DNA of 64,000 nucleotides from Ligustrum vulgare. Lineage: Eukaryota > Streptophyta > Magnoliopsida > Lamiales > Oleaceae. Positions within the stretch are counted from its first letter, which is position 1. Every line of letters starts with the position of its first letter. The position numbers and the translations under genes are program-made. Shown piece by piece: positions 24,398 to 35,960 of the stretch. Under the pieces are notes generated by a model. That model did no database searches, was not told the DNA's origin, and worked only from the letters and a program-made list of their open reading frames with translations. Location of the stretch: NCBI GenBank assembly GCA_963555705.1, contig OY743172.1:19405446-19469445 (forward strand), read 5' to 3'.

Positions 24398-25329
24398 TTT
24401 CACAATGTAAGCTTCACTTAATTAAGATCAGAAGTGGCTTCTAATTTTTTATCGAAAACGTTTATGTGATATTGATAATCAGTAGGCCTTCTATTCTATT
24501 TTTTTTTTTTTTGTGTTTTACGCGAGGAATATTTCTCAGGTGAGGAAATGCTATTATTTGCTTGGATTTATATTAAGGGTTTGATTGAGCTATATTTTTG
24601 GAAAATAGAATTTATAATTGTGATTTTTTGGAGAATGTGGTTAAAAAGTAGGATTTTTTTTTGGGTTTACATGTGAAATTAATTTATCGAATAATGTATG
24701 GTTGAAAATAATTTGGAAAAAGATGAGATTTGTAAAAATGAGTTTTAAGCTTGAGCTAAATTATTTCTTTTCATTTTCCATTGCTAATAGGTCATGGATG
24801 AATCCTTTAATTTCATAGACAAATATCAAGTCTACAATTATAAAGCAGATTGAGACAATAAATCTTTGAGAATGTATTTGGAAGATTGTTGATTATATAC
24901 TATTTATGTTATAGTCCTATGATTGTCTTGGTTAGTTATTGTAATATAATATTCTTTTTTATATCTAATACCGTGCATCGCACGGGTGGTAGAACTAGTT
25001 GTGATCAAAGAGAGAAAATTGTGAGTCTAGCATATTGTGAAGTTTCTTGTAACTCTTTGTAGTGTAAATCAAATGGTAGAAATTATATGTGATAAAGCTC
25101 GTTTGTTGTATTTTCGCTGTGGTCTGTGGGATTGAGTTGGTGAGTGAAAGTCTATATATTTGTAACAATTTAATATATAGTGAAAGCATTGGCGAGGGTC
25201 CGTGGACGTAGGCAAGTTGTCGAACAACGTAAATTTCTGTGTTCGTATTTATTTTCTTATTTTACTTTGAACATCAAAAGATCCTGTGGAAAAATTAAAG
25301 TGAGAATCGACGTCTTAAAATTTCCAACA

Positions 25330-26950
25330 AAATCAGCTACCACTTGTTACAGTTTTTATTGGATCGTGTTTTAACATACATTTGTGATTTTTTTAAAGAA
25401 GTTGCTAATGATTATTCGATAGGTGCTTGGCTTTTATTAAATTTCAATTCTGTCCAGAATATCTTGTAATTAATTTGCTTCAATTTCTAGCCTATCAAGC
25501 GACACACTTCACGAGCTCCATTATATATGTTGAATACGAAATTTAAATTATATAATTAAATTGATGCTAATTTAAGACTATATATAGAGGAGGTGATTTA
25601 ATATATGTGTATTTGAATAGACGCAAAACTTTTATATAAGCATAATTAAGATTTTAATGAAAAATACGTTCGACTTCAACTCGAGCAAGATATTAGAAGA
25701 CAATACAAGGCTGTTAAATAATATCTGTATTACATAATTAGGATACTTTCATTCAAGGTAGTTGCACATTATCATTGTCTTTGATGCCATTTTCTTTGAT
25801 ATCGACCAGCTTTTATGAATAAAATAGGATAAAAATTAAAATTTATGTTGTCTAGCACATGCACGTGTAAAAATTACAGTTAAATCTTCTCTGTAAAGCA
25901 GAATGTACACACTGGTAAGTGTAAAATAATTACAGTTAAATCTTCTCTGTAAAGCACACGCGTACAGTTTAGAAAATTGAAAGCGGTGAATGTTAAAAAA
26001 GTTATAACTGTTATGATGAAAAAATAAATTGCAATTGTTTTTATATATTTGAGTAAAATTAACTCTATACATAGTTCCATATTTTTTGTTATAATAATTT
26101 TCGTTAGGTAAGCCGACGGCTAGGCTGGTTTAATACGCGATGCCCTTGTTTGTGTTTTAATTTTAATTTAAAGTTAAAGTTAACAAATAATTTTTAATTA
26201 CATGATTCACAGCTTTTTAGTCACACATATTTTCAATTTTTATTAAAATATATTAAAAATCTAATTTTAAGCCTAGGATAAAGAGGAGTGTACAAAGACG
26301 TAGGTGCCAAGCTTGATTCCATCAAAACATATTTCAATTAAGATTACCCTGATTTTGCCTTCTACTCTTTGAAGCAAGGAGTGATCAAATGTTGTTCTTC
26401 TTCTCCCATCTGCTGCTAGGTTCGGGAATGGCGCTAGGCGAGGGCGCTGCTATGCCCCACGAAAAAGCCGAAGCTAATTTGTGAAAAGGTGAAGGAAAGA
26501 GACAAATCTGATTCGATTCTTTATTATCTATAAATAAGGAAAGAGAGAAATTATAGTCTTGCAAATGAAGAGGGTTTCGAACCCTCAGTCCTATCAATAC
26601 TTCGGGTTTCATCAAGACGAACATTAAGCCATGGTTGCTTCTAAAGGAAAGATTCAAACGGTTTACTTTCATAATTCTCACGATTCAGTGATATTTGATT
26701 AAAGAATATTATGGTTCTCGTGGAGATAAGTACACTATCAAACTCTTACGAGGAACATCATCAAGCTCTATGAGTTATCGTCTTTGATCAAGAGTACTTG
26801 ACGACAACTAAAATAACATACATCGAAAATATAATTTGATATTGTATGTATCTAATTATTTTAAGAATAATATGTGTCATAAAAAATAACATATAGTAAT
26901 AAGTGTTTTTTTATAAACTTATTTAGATATCAAAATTAGAATATTATAGT
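25330..26950. other. AT-rich intergenic DNA
   Basis: No gene recognised. A 28-bp motif (ATTACAGTTAAATCTTCTCT and following) occurs twice, near 25,873 and 25,931. Confidence 0.45.
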
Positions 26951-27780
26951 GTCGTTTGAGAATATTTTCTACTGAATTTGTGTTATTTGTGTTTATTTCA
27001 GTAATTATCCTAAAAATCGATAGAATGAATCAATTGAGGTGAATATGGATAAATTGGAGTGAAATTCGAGCTAAATCATGCATATTGGAAGTTGGTGAAG
27101 ACAATCAAGGATCAAAGTGGAGTTAAAGTGGAAAAACTCAAAAGATCAAAGGCTTAATTGAAGAAATTGAGAGATGATTAAAAAAACTGAAGACATTCAG
27201 AAGTATAAGGGCTAAATTGATCGAATAATTAAGAAGAGGAGGAATTTGTGCGTAAATAAGAAAAATGACCAATTTGTAAAGATACAGAAAGCAGATAATC
27301 AAGGAAAGTTTGAATAACCACGCGATCTCCCGGTATGACAGTACGCGATCGAGTGGTTGCTTTAAAGTTAAGCAGTAGCAAATTCTCTATAACCACGTGA
27401 GCGCGCGGGCGTCTGTCATAAAAATATAGTCAAGTCACATATAGAAATAAGATTTAATTCTTGTTTGAAAGAGAATTTTAAACAAAATAAGAACATTGAT
27501 AAATCTCATGATTTATATCAAAGCATAAGAATGATGAAAAATAAAGTAAATTCACGATCCTAAGATATTTTCTCATTAAATTCATTACTTCAATCTTGTT
27601 TATTTTGTATTTATTAGTTTAATTCAAGTTTCAAACACTAATTGATTTCTTTAGTTCCGCTTAAGGATAGCAACCTAAAATATATTAATATACTCAATCC
27701 TCGTGGATACGATACTTGAACTCATAATTTATCGTATTATTTGTGCGATCCTTACACTTACTGAAGGAAATAACGTAACA
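26951..27780. repeat. LTR-like relic related to the solo LTR at 59,892
   Basis: The segment shares an ordered set of features with the solo LTR at 59,892-61,618: an ATTGGAGTG-AATT stretch near the start, phrases of the AGGCTTAATTGAAGAAATTG type, a CCACGCGAT core in the middle, and a distal CCTCGTGG-TACGATAC stretch followed by GTGCGATCC. It ends AACGTAACA. No convincing target duplication was found, so the borders are provisional. Confidence 0.45.
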
Positions 27781-28183
27781 CGTAGCATTTGAAATTAGTC
27801 ACATTTCAGTGGTCAATTTTAAAGAGCGAAGATGACCTAGTTCTTTCGGAAAGCTTCTATTTAATAACTTTGCGAACTATTTTCCTCCACAAAAGCCTTG
27901 ATCGAGTATGCCAAAAACGTATAAAACTAATGTTGTTATCAGCAAAAAGTAACCTCAGTGTTTAAGAAGAAAACAAACGCGGAAACGTTATTTCAGCTTT
28001 AATTCGTAATCGTGGTCCAAATGAATTATGTAGAACTGGAGAGAACTTTGGGAAGAGAGAGGCCAGAAAAAGATCTTGGGGAGAGAGAAATTTTTTTATC
28101 GCACCATATTTTTAATTATTAATTTATTTATTAAAATGGTCATGTACGTTCATTGTTAAGCTCACCACAAAAATATAGTAGAA
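27781..28183. other. Intergenic DNA, no gene seen
   Basis: AT-rich, with a GAGA-rich patch at about 28,030-28,095. No coding region supported. Confidence 0.4.
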
Positions 28184-28356
28184 GATATATGCAGGGGCGG
28201 AGCCAGGAATCCCGAAAGAGGGGGGCCAAGAGGGGGGATTAAGGGGGGTAATGACAGAGCCAATTTTATGAGAATTTAATGTATTCCAAATAATTTACAA
28301 TAGTAAAAAAACTTACAAGAATTTGTTCCATTGCCAAAACAACAACAAAAAAACAT

Positions 28357-29645
28357 TCAAGACCTAAAATTAATTAAAGAAAGTTGTGAGCGACGATCTT
28401 TCACAGCTGCAAATTCTTCAATAATAGAATCTATATCTATTTTATCCACGAGGTCTCTCTCAACATAAATTGTCATACGATCAGCAAGAAACTCGTCACC
28501 CATTTTGCTGCGAATTGTCGTCTTCACATGTTTCATTGCTGAAAATGCTCTCTCGGTAGTCGTCGTAGAAACAGGTAATGTTAACACAAGGCGAATCAAT
28601 CTAGTTATCATCTTGTAATCCTCCGATCTTCTAGTTTCAACCAACTTCTCGCTTAATTTTGCAAGTGTAGGTACTTCAAATTGAGGATCACGAGCCACAT
28701 CATCACCATAAAATTTCAATTCACTTAACAAAGCATGTCTCTCTTGGCGATCAAAATCGTCAGGATAAAAGTCCACTGCAAGCTCATAAATGTCATTTGC
28801 ATTAAATGATTGAATGAATTTTTTGGATCCAAAGTCACACTAAGAGTAAGGAGTCGAACTGATGTCTCATTAAATCTTGTATCCAACTCTGTCAACTGAA
28901 AATCTATGGTTTCATTGTAGACGTCAAAATGGTAATGATGCTCAATGGTAATTTGACTGCGACCACGACCAACGTTGTTGTCCATGTCGGGTATGGTAAT
29001 ATCATGTCTTGAGCAAAAATCTTTCACTTCTGCGACCACGACCAACGTTGTTGTCCATCTTGATGAAGATGAAGAACCAACATGACCAAGAAATGCACAC
29101 TCCTTTCCCTGAACTCGCTTCCAGTTATCAAATCCATTAGTTACTAATGTCGAAGAAGAAGAAGTATGTTGTCCATCATTGGCAAAAACAAAACATGGAA
29201 AGCAATAAGCCTTATGTGTTGAAGGCGAATACTCCAACCAAGAAAATTGACTAAACCAACTGTATTGAAAATGACGAACTCTATCCTTATACATCCTAAC
29301 TTTATAATCTCGAAGTTTAGGTTGATAAGGACCTACTATTAAATATGCCCGTCTAACCTCATCCCTTTTATCAAGAGGATAGTCACATATTTTCTTCCTT
29401 TTTCCTGGATCCCGTTCAATATCAAAAGATGGAATTGGAAGAGATTGTTGATTATCACTCGGTTGAGATTGTTGATTGTCATTTTGAGGAGACTTTTGAT
29501 TATCATTCGGTTGAGATTGTTGGTTGTCATTCGGTGGAGACTGTTGATTATCATTCGGTAGAGACTGTTAATTGTCATTTGATGTTGGTTTGAAGAAAGA
29601 ATGCAATGTTATTTTGCCTTTCTTCTTAGGAGGTTGTGTGGCCAT
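28357..29645 (-). pseudogene. hAT transposase (TTF-type zinc finger, hAT C-terminal dimerisation), deleted and broken
   Basis: From ATG at 29,645 the frame reads MATQPPKKKGKITLHSFF, a basic start, then Q/N-rich 30-bp tandem repeats (about 29,440-29,570). It continues into a TTF-type zinc-finger region (FSQFSWLEYSPSTHKAYCF and CFVF, near 29,170-29,270). The catalytic-domain part expected next (DUF4371) is largely missing; the frame jumps at about 29,060 to late sequence (VKDFCSRHDITIPDMD). The C-terminus (28,357-28,776) is a hAT dimerisation domain (TLPVSTTTTERAFSAMKHVK). A TAA at 29,568-29,570 replaces a Gln codon, and a 1-base slip in the T-run at 28,819-28,824 breaks the frame. It cannot make active transposase. 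Confidence 0.85.
28957..29058. repeat. 29-bp direct repeat, 73 bp apart, inside the hAT transposase
   Basis: CTGCGACCACGACCAACGTT and the next nine bases occur at 28,957-28,985 and again at 29,030-29,058. The second copy abuts the point where the catalytic region is missing. This suggests repair-mediated rearrangement at the deletion. Confidence 0.85.
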
Positions 29646-30504
29646 TACTCATTATAACATCTGCATTAGCATAATCAAGAATCCCAAATGCCAACATCAA
29701 TATTCATTTTTCAATTACAAATATTCATCAGTTAGGACACAGCACCACTAAATCAGACAAATTGTTTGCCAAATGCCAAATTAAAAATTATCATCTGATT
29801 CATCTCCAACCTCAAAAAACTGAAATTACTAAATACTAAATAGCATTGTTGTGTCAATGTCAACATCAATTTTCTCATCAATTAGGGCACAAAATCAAAC
29901 AAATTGATAAACTAAAATTAGGGCAAAAACTAAAAATTGAAATTAGGACACAAATCATAAAATTAGGGCAGAATCAATTTACCTTAATGAAATGAGGTGA
30001 AAACTTGAATTGAATTGAAGGCAAGCTAATAGCTATTACGAACTGGGGTCCGACTTCCGAGCGGCACGCTAGCAGGCAGCGCCGCAGCAGCCTAGCGGTA
30101 GCAGGCGCTGTGAAGCTGCGAAGGTCGACGGAGGCACAATCGTACGCACAGTCGGCACAGAGCAGTAGCAGTCGACGGAGGCGCGGTCGCGGAGCAGTTC
30201 CTCACTTCCTCCCAGTCCCAAATCGTCGTCTTCGTCGTTGTTCGTCCCTCACTCTCAACCTCGGTCCTCAGAGTCAGTGGCGAGGAGCAGGCAGCAGCAT
30301 TTTTTTCGTTTTTCGAATGGTTTTGAGCGATGCAGGCTGGACCCTGGGTAATAACCAGCAAACTGGGCCAATTCTTTTTTTGGGCTGGGCCATTACATTT
30401 TTTTTTTTTTTTTTTTTTTTTTGGAAGATCCTCAACATCAGGCTGTTAATTGGGCTGGGCCATGGCCCAGTGCAGCCCCCCCTGTTTCCGCCCTTGGATA
30501 TATG

Positions 30505-31102
30505 TAATTATGTATGCCTAAAAGAGGGTCCAAAACTATTGAAAATTTCAACAAAAAGATCCATTTCTAAGTGATGTATCCATTATATACTAATCGTTGA
30601 AATGATCGAAGAAAAACTAAATTATTGATAGTGTTACACTCTAAATTCGCACGTAGACCACGTAAGCGCCAACCGAAAGATGAAAGGCACATAGCCCTTC
30701 GGTTGAAACTCTCCATTGTAATGTTTCGCCCCTGGGTCGAAACTCTCCATTACGGAAATCAGGCGACGAAGCCTTGATAAGTTCGACATTAATCCTTTAC
30801 AGCTTTACCCTTTCAGAATCATCAATGTGCAAGCTCCCTCAAAAAGTTACGAACTTACAATATGATAATACGTACAAACAAAGAAGATTACGTACATAAA
30901 GCTTTGTTGGTGTAGATGAATAATTGATGGAATTATGGAATTACAATAAGATAATACGTACAAACAAAGAAGATTATGTACATAAAGCTTTGTTGGTGTA
31001 GATGAATAATTGATGGAATTATCAAATTACAGAGAAAACGTAAATATTCGAAGAGAATGTATTGTATCATTTATTTAAATTATTTTAGGTAATAATAACT
31101 TC
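30505..31102. repeat. Intergenic DNA with an 86-bp tandem duplication
   Basis: Units at 30,855-30,940 and 30,941-31,026 are nearly identical (TTACAATAxGATAATACGTA then ACAAACAAAGAAGATTA). A short motif TCGxAACTCTCCATT recurs near 30,705 and 30,739. No gene seen. Confidence 0.75.
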
Positions 31103-31110
31103 ATCACAAC

Positions 31111-31692
31111 TAGGGGTGGGTGTGGGTTGGATTGGATCGGATCGATTTTTTGCCCAACCCGAACCCAACCCACAATGGTCGGATTAATAAAAAATCAACC
31201 CAACCCAATCCAAACATGAGTTCAAACCCAACCCAACCCAATCAAGTTTCGGTCGGGTTTGGTTGTGTTGAGTGGTTTGGGCTTTGATCCAATTAAATAA
31301 AATTCTTAGAAAATTAAAAAATTATGCCCATAAATCAACTATTAACTCAAATAAATTATGTACAATATAATAAGCTCAAATATAATAAATTGAATATTTG
31401 CTAATAAAATTAAAATATGTTCAAATTATATTTGAGTTTTATCCAAATTAAAAATGGATATAAGATTCTTGAAATTTAAATGGTCTTATATTTTTAAAAT
31501 TTTGATTGAGTTGGGTTGGGTTGGGTTTGCCATCCAACCCATAACCCAACCCTCACAACCCAACACAATCCAACCCAAATAATTTTTTTTTATAACTCAA
31601 CTCAACCCAATTTTCATCAAAACCCAACCCAATCCAGGTTTGGTTGGGTTGGGCGGTTTTGACGGGTTGGGCGGGTTGAATGCCCACCCCTA
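31111..31692. mobile_element. hAT-type MITE (TAGGGGTGGG family), copy 2
   Basis: The 582-bp element has ends TAGGGGTGGG / CCCACCCCTA and a perfect 8-bp duplication ATCACAAC (31,103-31,110 and 31,693-31,700). It is collinear with copy 1 at 3,312-3,900 over its whole length, same orientation, with scattered substitutions. Confidence 0.93.
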
Positions 31693-31700
31693 ATCACAAC

Positions 31701-33816
31701 TTTGATATTTGCATCATGACTTAATTGCAATGAAGGCCTTCAATTTTTGCTCCTTTAAAACTTATGTCAATAACTTTTTGTATCACAGTCTTATCGTTAA
31801 CATTCAATTACTCAACACTTCTTATTTCTGAATTATTTACAAAAAGAAGAATAAATTTTAAAACAGAAAGAAATGGAGCCATTGAATTAATAAAAATGGA
31901 TCAAATTCGCTCCATTTAGATGATGGATTCTATTCGCTCGATCTCTCCATTTAAGGATTTCTTTTATTGATCAAAATCGGTGGTACTTTTTTTTTTAATT
32001 CATGTTTTGTCTCATTGATTTTTCTAACAAGATTTAACGAGACAACATATGACTCGAGTTTTGATAATTAATTGTCATTTTTTCCTTTGTTGATATTTTT
32101 GTTCCATTGAATTTTTGTCAAATAAATATTTTAAGGATAATTATATTAACACTACAATTTTACTTTTTGCCCCATAATTTAATTGTTCTTAAGATTCTTA
32201 ATATTTGTTCATTATAGTATTTATGTCCCCAACACTTTTTCATGGCATTCTCATCGTCGAACTTTCCATTAATTAACAAATTTATATTAAATAACAGTGT
32301 ATGTCCAAAAAGTTTGTTCAAATTGCTTAAAAAACTTGTAACATCGTATTTTTGAATAATAAATTAAGAAATGCAAAATAAATATTATTCCCTCTTTTCA
32401 AATAAAATGTAATGAGAATATTTTGACATAAATCATCATGAACAAGATGTATTAATTAAAGAAAGTTGAAGATAAGAATTCGACAAAAAAAGTTAAGAAA
32501 ATAATTGCTACATGGAGCAAAGATTGATGGTCATAACTGTAATTAAAATATGGTGAAATATGCTATTTGTGAATGATTGTTATATCTATGCCGTTCTAAT
32601 TATTAATAATTGAAACTTGCTTTTCAATAAGATATATAAAAGTTTTGAATCTTTTCAATTCTTTTATATAGTTCTCTGTTTTCTCTTAGTTTGATAATAA
32701 ATACCTATTTTTAAAACTATTTTTATTAAAAATACTATTAAGAGAAAATGATTATGGAAAACTCAAGGAATCAAAGAAGGATTAATCTACTTAGCCAGAT
32801 TGATTTACCTAATGATTTACCAAGTTATGTGTTGGCACAATTATGGTAATTGATTTTAAAGATGATGTGATAGGTAAAGTGATGGATGTCTGTCAAGTGT
32901 ATTATAGGTAAGTCAGTCGATAAATCAATCTGATAACGTAGCATGGTTCATCGAAGAAACTAGAGAATTGATCAATAAATAAAGACGAGCACAAGAATTC
33001 CAGTTTGTTTATAACAATGTTTTATTTTAAAATTATTTTTAAGCTTTTTGCTGTAAGATTTATGCTCTTGAGCCCTTTTTTGGAATAAATTAAATATATA
33101 TTTTATGATAATAGTTTTTTAAAGATTGCGATGTTAAAAAGTATTTTAAAAAATTGACTTGTGTATAAAATTATTTTATGAAAGAATGATTGGTTAAAAA
33201 TAAATTTGAGGAAAAAATAATTTTTTTAAGAAATGGATGCAAATGGGGCTAAAGGGTGTTAGTTGGTGTTTATTTTGTGGACGCTAAGGGTCCGTTTGAT
33301 TGACAAACCCAAATTTCAAGAAGTGGTTGCTTAATTATCATATAGATGTGTGAAAATTGTTTCATTCTTGTCTAAATTTTCGTGATTTTCCTTTTTTTTA
33401 GGAAAATATTTTTTTGGCGTTTAATTGAGAATCTATTTTTCCCCGTTACCACACTTTCAAATATTAATTAACTTTCAATCGTTCACTCAAATTTTTTGAA
33501 TTTATTTTCCATGAAAAATAATTTTTTGATAATTCAATTTACTGGAACTTATTTTTTTTCCATCCAGATTTCATGGTTTGCTTGCAGGTCCTTATTTGAG
33601 TCTTATTATTCAAAAATTATTTTTTCTCAAGCTCCTTTAACCACATATTTTATCAATAAAATAATTTACAAGTAAACTATTTTTATTTTCTATTTTTTTA
33701 TCACACATTCTCAAAAAAATCATTATTCCAAAACTCATTATTAGTAAAGAATGAGGTTCAAACAAGGGTGGTAATATGCCATATATGAGACTTCTTAATG
33801 ATAGAGACTTCTACAC
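31701..33816. other. AT-rich intergenic DNA, no gene seen
   Basis: No ORF with homology. A GGGTCCGTTTGATTGAC start near 33,289 resembles a MITE end, but no partner was found. Confidence 0.45.
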
Positions 33817-33819
33817 TAA

Positions 33820-34533
33820 GAGCAACTCCAATGCATTCTGTCAATTGGGAAAAAAGAAGTGACAAGTTAGCAAATAGACTGAATTAGATAAAAATGTCTC
33901 TTCAATGCACTCCGTCAATTACAATGTCAAGCTGACGTGGCTGGAAAAAAAATTGACAATGTCAAGTACTTTGTCTACAAATTGACATTCCGTCTGACCT
34001 GATGAGTCAGCATTTATTTTTATTTAATAATTATTTTAATACTAAATAAAGGGTGGGCGATTCTGCACAATTAATTCAATTCTCCAAGAATTCGGTCAAC
34101 TAATTTATTTCACGTATATTTTATCACATCTCAGAACTAAACATTCAAACAAATTCAAATCTATGCACACATAGAAAATTAGAACTACATTCATTCACCT
34201 GGTCCTCTATATAAACCCATTAAAAAAATGGATGAAATGTATGCCTATAAAAGATCATCTACGAATTTAAAAATAAAATAAAATAAAAGCTCACCTACGA
34301 CTTTTCAAGTGGAGGAGGAGATGTCAGTTTAAAAAATTAGTTGGGGATAAGAATACGTTCAGTTATTAATTTAAAATTGAGAAAAATGTCATGTAATCAA
34401 TATTTTTGAAATGTCGACCTCACCAATGGAGAGCAAATTTTAGTTGACTCCATCAATTTATCAACATTCTCTTGACCTCCATCTATTTCATTGCCACGTC
34501 AATCCTAATTGACGGAGCGCATTGGAGATGCTC
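33820..34533. mobile_element. Tourist-like MITE (GAGCAWCTCCAATGC ends, TAA duplication)
   Basis: The 714-bp element begins GAGCAACTCCAATGC and ends with GCATTGGAGATGCTC, one mismatch between the two. TAA flanks both sides (33,817-33,819 and 34,534-34,536), the PIF/Harbinger preference. Near the ends the motif CTCCGTCAATT recurs. Confidence 0.82.
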
Positions 34534-34536
34534 TAA

Positions 34537-35124
34537 GGATAGCAATAAGAGGGGTTTGATGAGGGATGTCATTCTTGTTCTTGCCCTGCAAGGGATTTAT
34601 CATTCCCGCTTAAATAGAAATGGGGCATAGATAAGTCGGTGACTCAAAATTAAAGATTGGATAAAGTGTAACCCACACCTTGAGGGCCCGAACCGACCCT
34701 ACTCAGAGTCATTGGTTCTAGATGTAAATCGCAGGTTATGCCTCCTAGAGCAAGTGTAGATAACACTCAGTAACGTCTCGCGGAGCAAGGTAACCCCCGC
34801 TTGTCACAGGGAACGAATCCATTATTCAGCCGTAAATTCAGTCGTCAAGATTAGAACCCTGAATATGACTGGGCTGGGCACGTTATCTGCCAACCCCTTT
34901 ACCGTTGGGAGATGTGCCCTGGGGCAAGATTAGATATATTCTATACCTTGTTGGTAACTATGGTTGCATGGCGTCAAAAAAAAATCTTTTCATTGGGTTG
35001 GGTAAAAAATATAGAGCCGAGGCCCATTATCAGGCCCATATTAGTTGCTTTTCTCTAAAAAAAACTTGGTGTTCGTAAGTAATACCGATACGCATAAGTG
35101 AATCTTTTTATTTTTATTTTTTTT
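34537..35124. other. Intergenic DNA with a GC-richer unexplained patch
   Basis: A patch at 34,680-34,920 is much less AT-rich than its surroundings (TAACCCACACCTTGAGGGCC; AACGTCTCGCGGAGCAAGGT) but has no coding frame. It reads like a decayed repeat rather than a gene. Confidence 0.35.
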
Positions 35125-35136
35125 TTAAAGAAATTT

Positions 35137-35948
35137 AGGCCTGGTTCCATATGGTTTTGATTCCCAAGGAGCTGAACCAATAACCGATGGATCTTTTTTT
35201 AAGAGAAGAACCGAACCGAAACCCAACCGTTCGGTTCTGGTTCTGGCTTCAATTTTCTAAACTAAAATTTTCAAACTTAAGCAATAAAGCGATGGTAGAT
35301 TCCAGCGGATAAGAGTCGTAAGACGGTAAGGTCATTGATCTTGATAAATATGCGAATACAATAGTCATATTTGTCCTTAACATCAAAATATTCACTCCCT
35401 TTCAGACCGTAACATATCTCCTCATCCGCGTGTATGTACTCTTTCTAAATATTCTTTAATTTCTGCCATAGTTCTCCACATTTTCAGGGAAAGTCGCACA
35501 AGTCCGGAAAATCTTTGAAAACAAGATAACAACTATTTGTAAGATGGAAAGTGAAGATTTATTGATTGTTAATTCTTGAAGAACTAATAACTGAAGGCTT
35601 GAAGCTGAACGACGGAACAAGTGACAAACAAATGATTTTGGATCTATAGTTTATTTTTTATTATTTGTTTTGCTTATAGTTATTGTAATATTGAATAAGT
35701 CAATAGTTGTTGGGTAATTGATAATGACTAATGGACCGAATAACATGCATTAAAATTAAGAATTGATGATATTTTTTTTAAATCAAAAAAATAGAAATAA
35801 ATTATGATTCTTGGTTCTGGTTATGAACCAAGAACCAAATCAGAATCGAAATCGAATGGTTCTTAATTTTTAGAACTAGAATCATTTGAAATTTTGAAAT
35901 AATCAAATCGAACTAGGACCAAAGAACCGCCGGTTCCGGTTCCCAGGC
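35137..35948. mobile_element. MITE-like element with GGTTCC-rich ends
   Basis: The element starts AGGCCTGGTTCC and ends GGTTCCGGTTCCCAGGC. Both ends carry GAACC/GGTTC runs and the middle is AT-rich. A 12-bp direct repeat TTAAAGAAATTT flanks it (35,125-35,136 and 35,949-35,960), of which 8 to 10 bp is probably the target duplication. Confidence 0.65.
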
Positions 35949-35960
35949 TTAAAGAAATTT

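Larger units (their letters stand above)
19276..24998 (+). mobile_element. Non-autonomous Helitron carrying several host-gene fragments
   Basis: The 5,723-bp insertion begins TCTTATTATTATTATAAAG and ends with a CCGTGC-ATC-GCACGG hairpin (24,971-24,985), 9 more bases and CTAG, between host A and T without target duplication. These are the Helitron hallmarks. The uninterrupted 5' LTR copy acts as an empty site and fixes both borders to the base. No Rep/helicase coding was found, so it depended on another element. Inside lie exon fragments with splice borders from a kinase, MIRO, RPL18 and DHDPR genes, all in the plus orientation, which is typical of gene-capturing Helitrons. Confidence 0.9.
17683..25329 (+). 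mobile_element. Gutted Ty1-copia-type LTR element with a Helitron nested in its 3' LTR
   Basis: Order: 5' LTR 17,683-18,336, primer-binding site, about 620 bp of internal DNA, polypurine tract, 3' LTR 18,961-19,275 continued at 24,999-25,329. The internal part keeps only a copia gag N-terminus-like stretch (KYDVEKFDGRINFGLW, near 18,395-18,440) and no pol, so the element is non-autonomous. No clear 5-bp target duplication joins the two outer ends (TCGAT versus AAATC), which may mean recombination between elements. Confidence 0.8.
18961..25329 (+). repeat. 3' LTR of the gutted copia element, split by a Helitron
   Basis: The left part, 18,961-19,275, stops after GATGGCCATA. The right part, 24,999-25,329, resumes with TTGTGATCAAAG. 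Joined, they give the same GCCATATTGTGATC stretch that is uninterrupted in the 5' LTR near 17,990-18,004. The parts sum to 646 bp against 654 bp in the 5' LTR. Confidence 0.88.
28192..30496 (-). mobile_element. hAT DNA transposon with perfect 8-bp TSD, internally deleted
   Basis: The element starts CAGGGGCGGAGCCAGG. It ends with the inverted counterpart CCTGTTTCCGCCCTTG. The 8-bp duplication GATATATG flanks it exactly (28,184-28,191 and 30,497-30,504). It contains a minus-strand hAT transposase pseudogene and a GC-rich leader (30,040-30,300). Length 2,305 bp is short for this hAT group, in line with an internal loss. Confidence 0.92.

Noticed and set aside
26575..26600. GGGTTTCGAACCCTC resembling a tRNA T-arm
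   Set aside because: No D-arm, anticodon arm or acceptor stem could be found around it on either strand.
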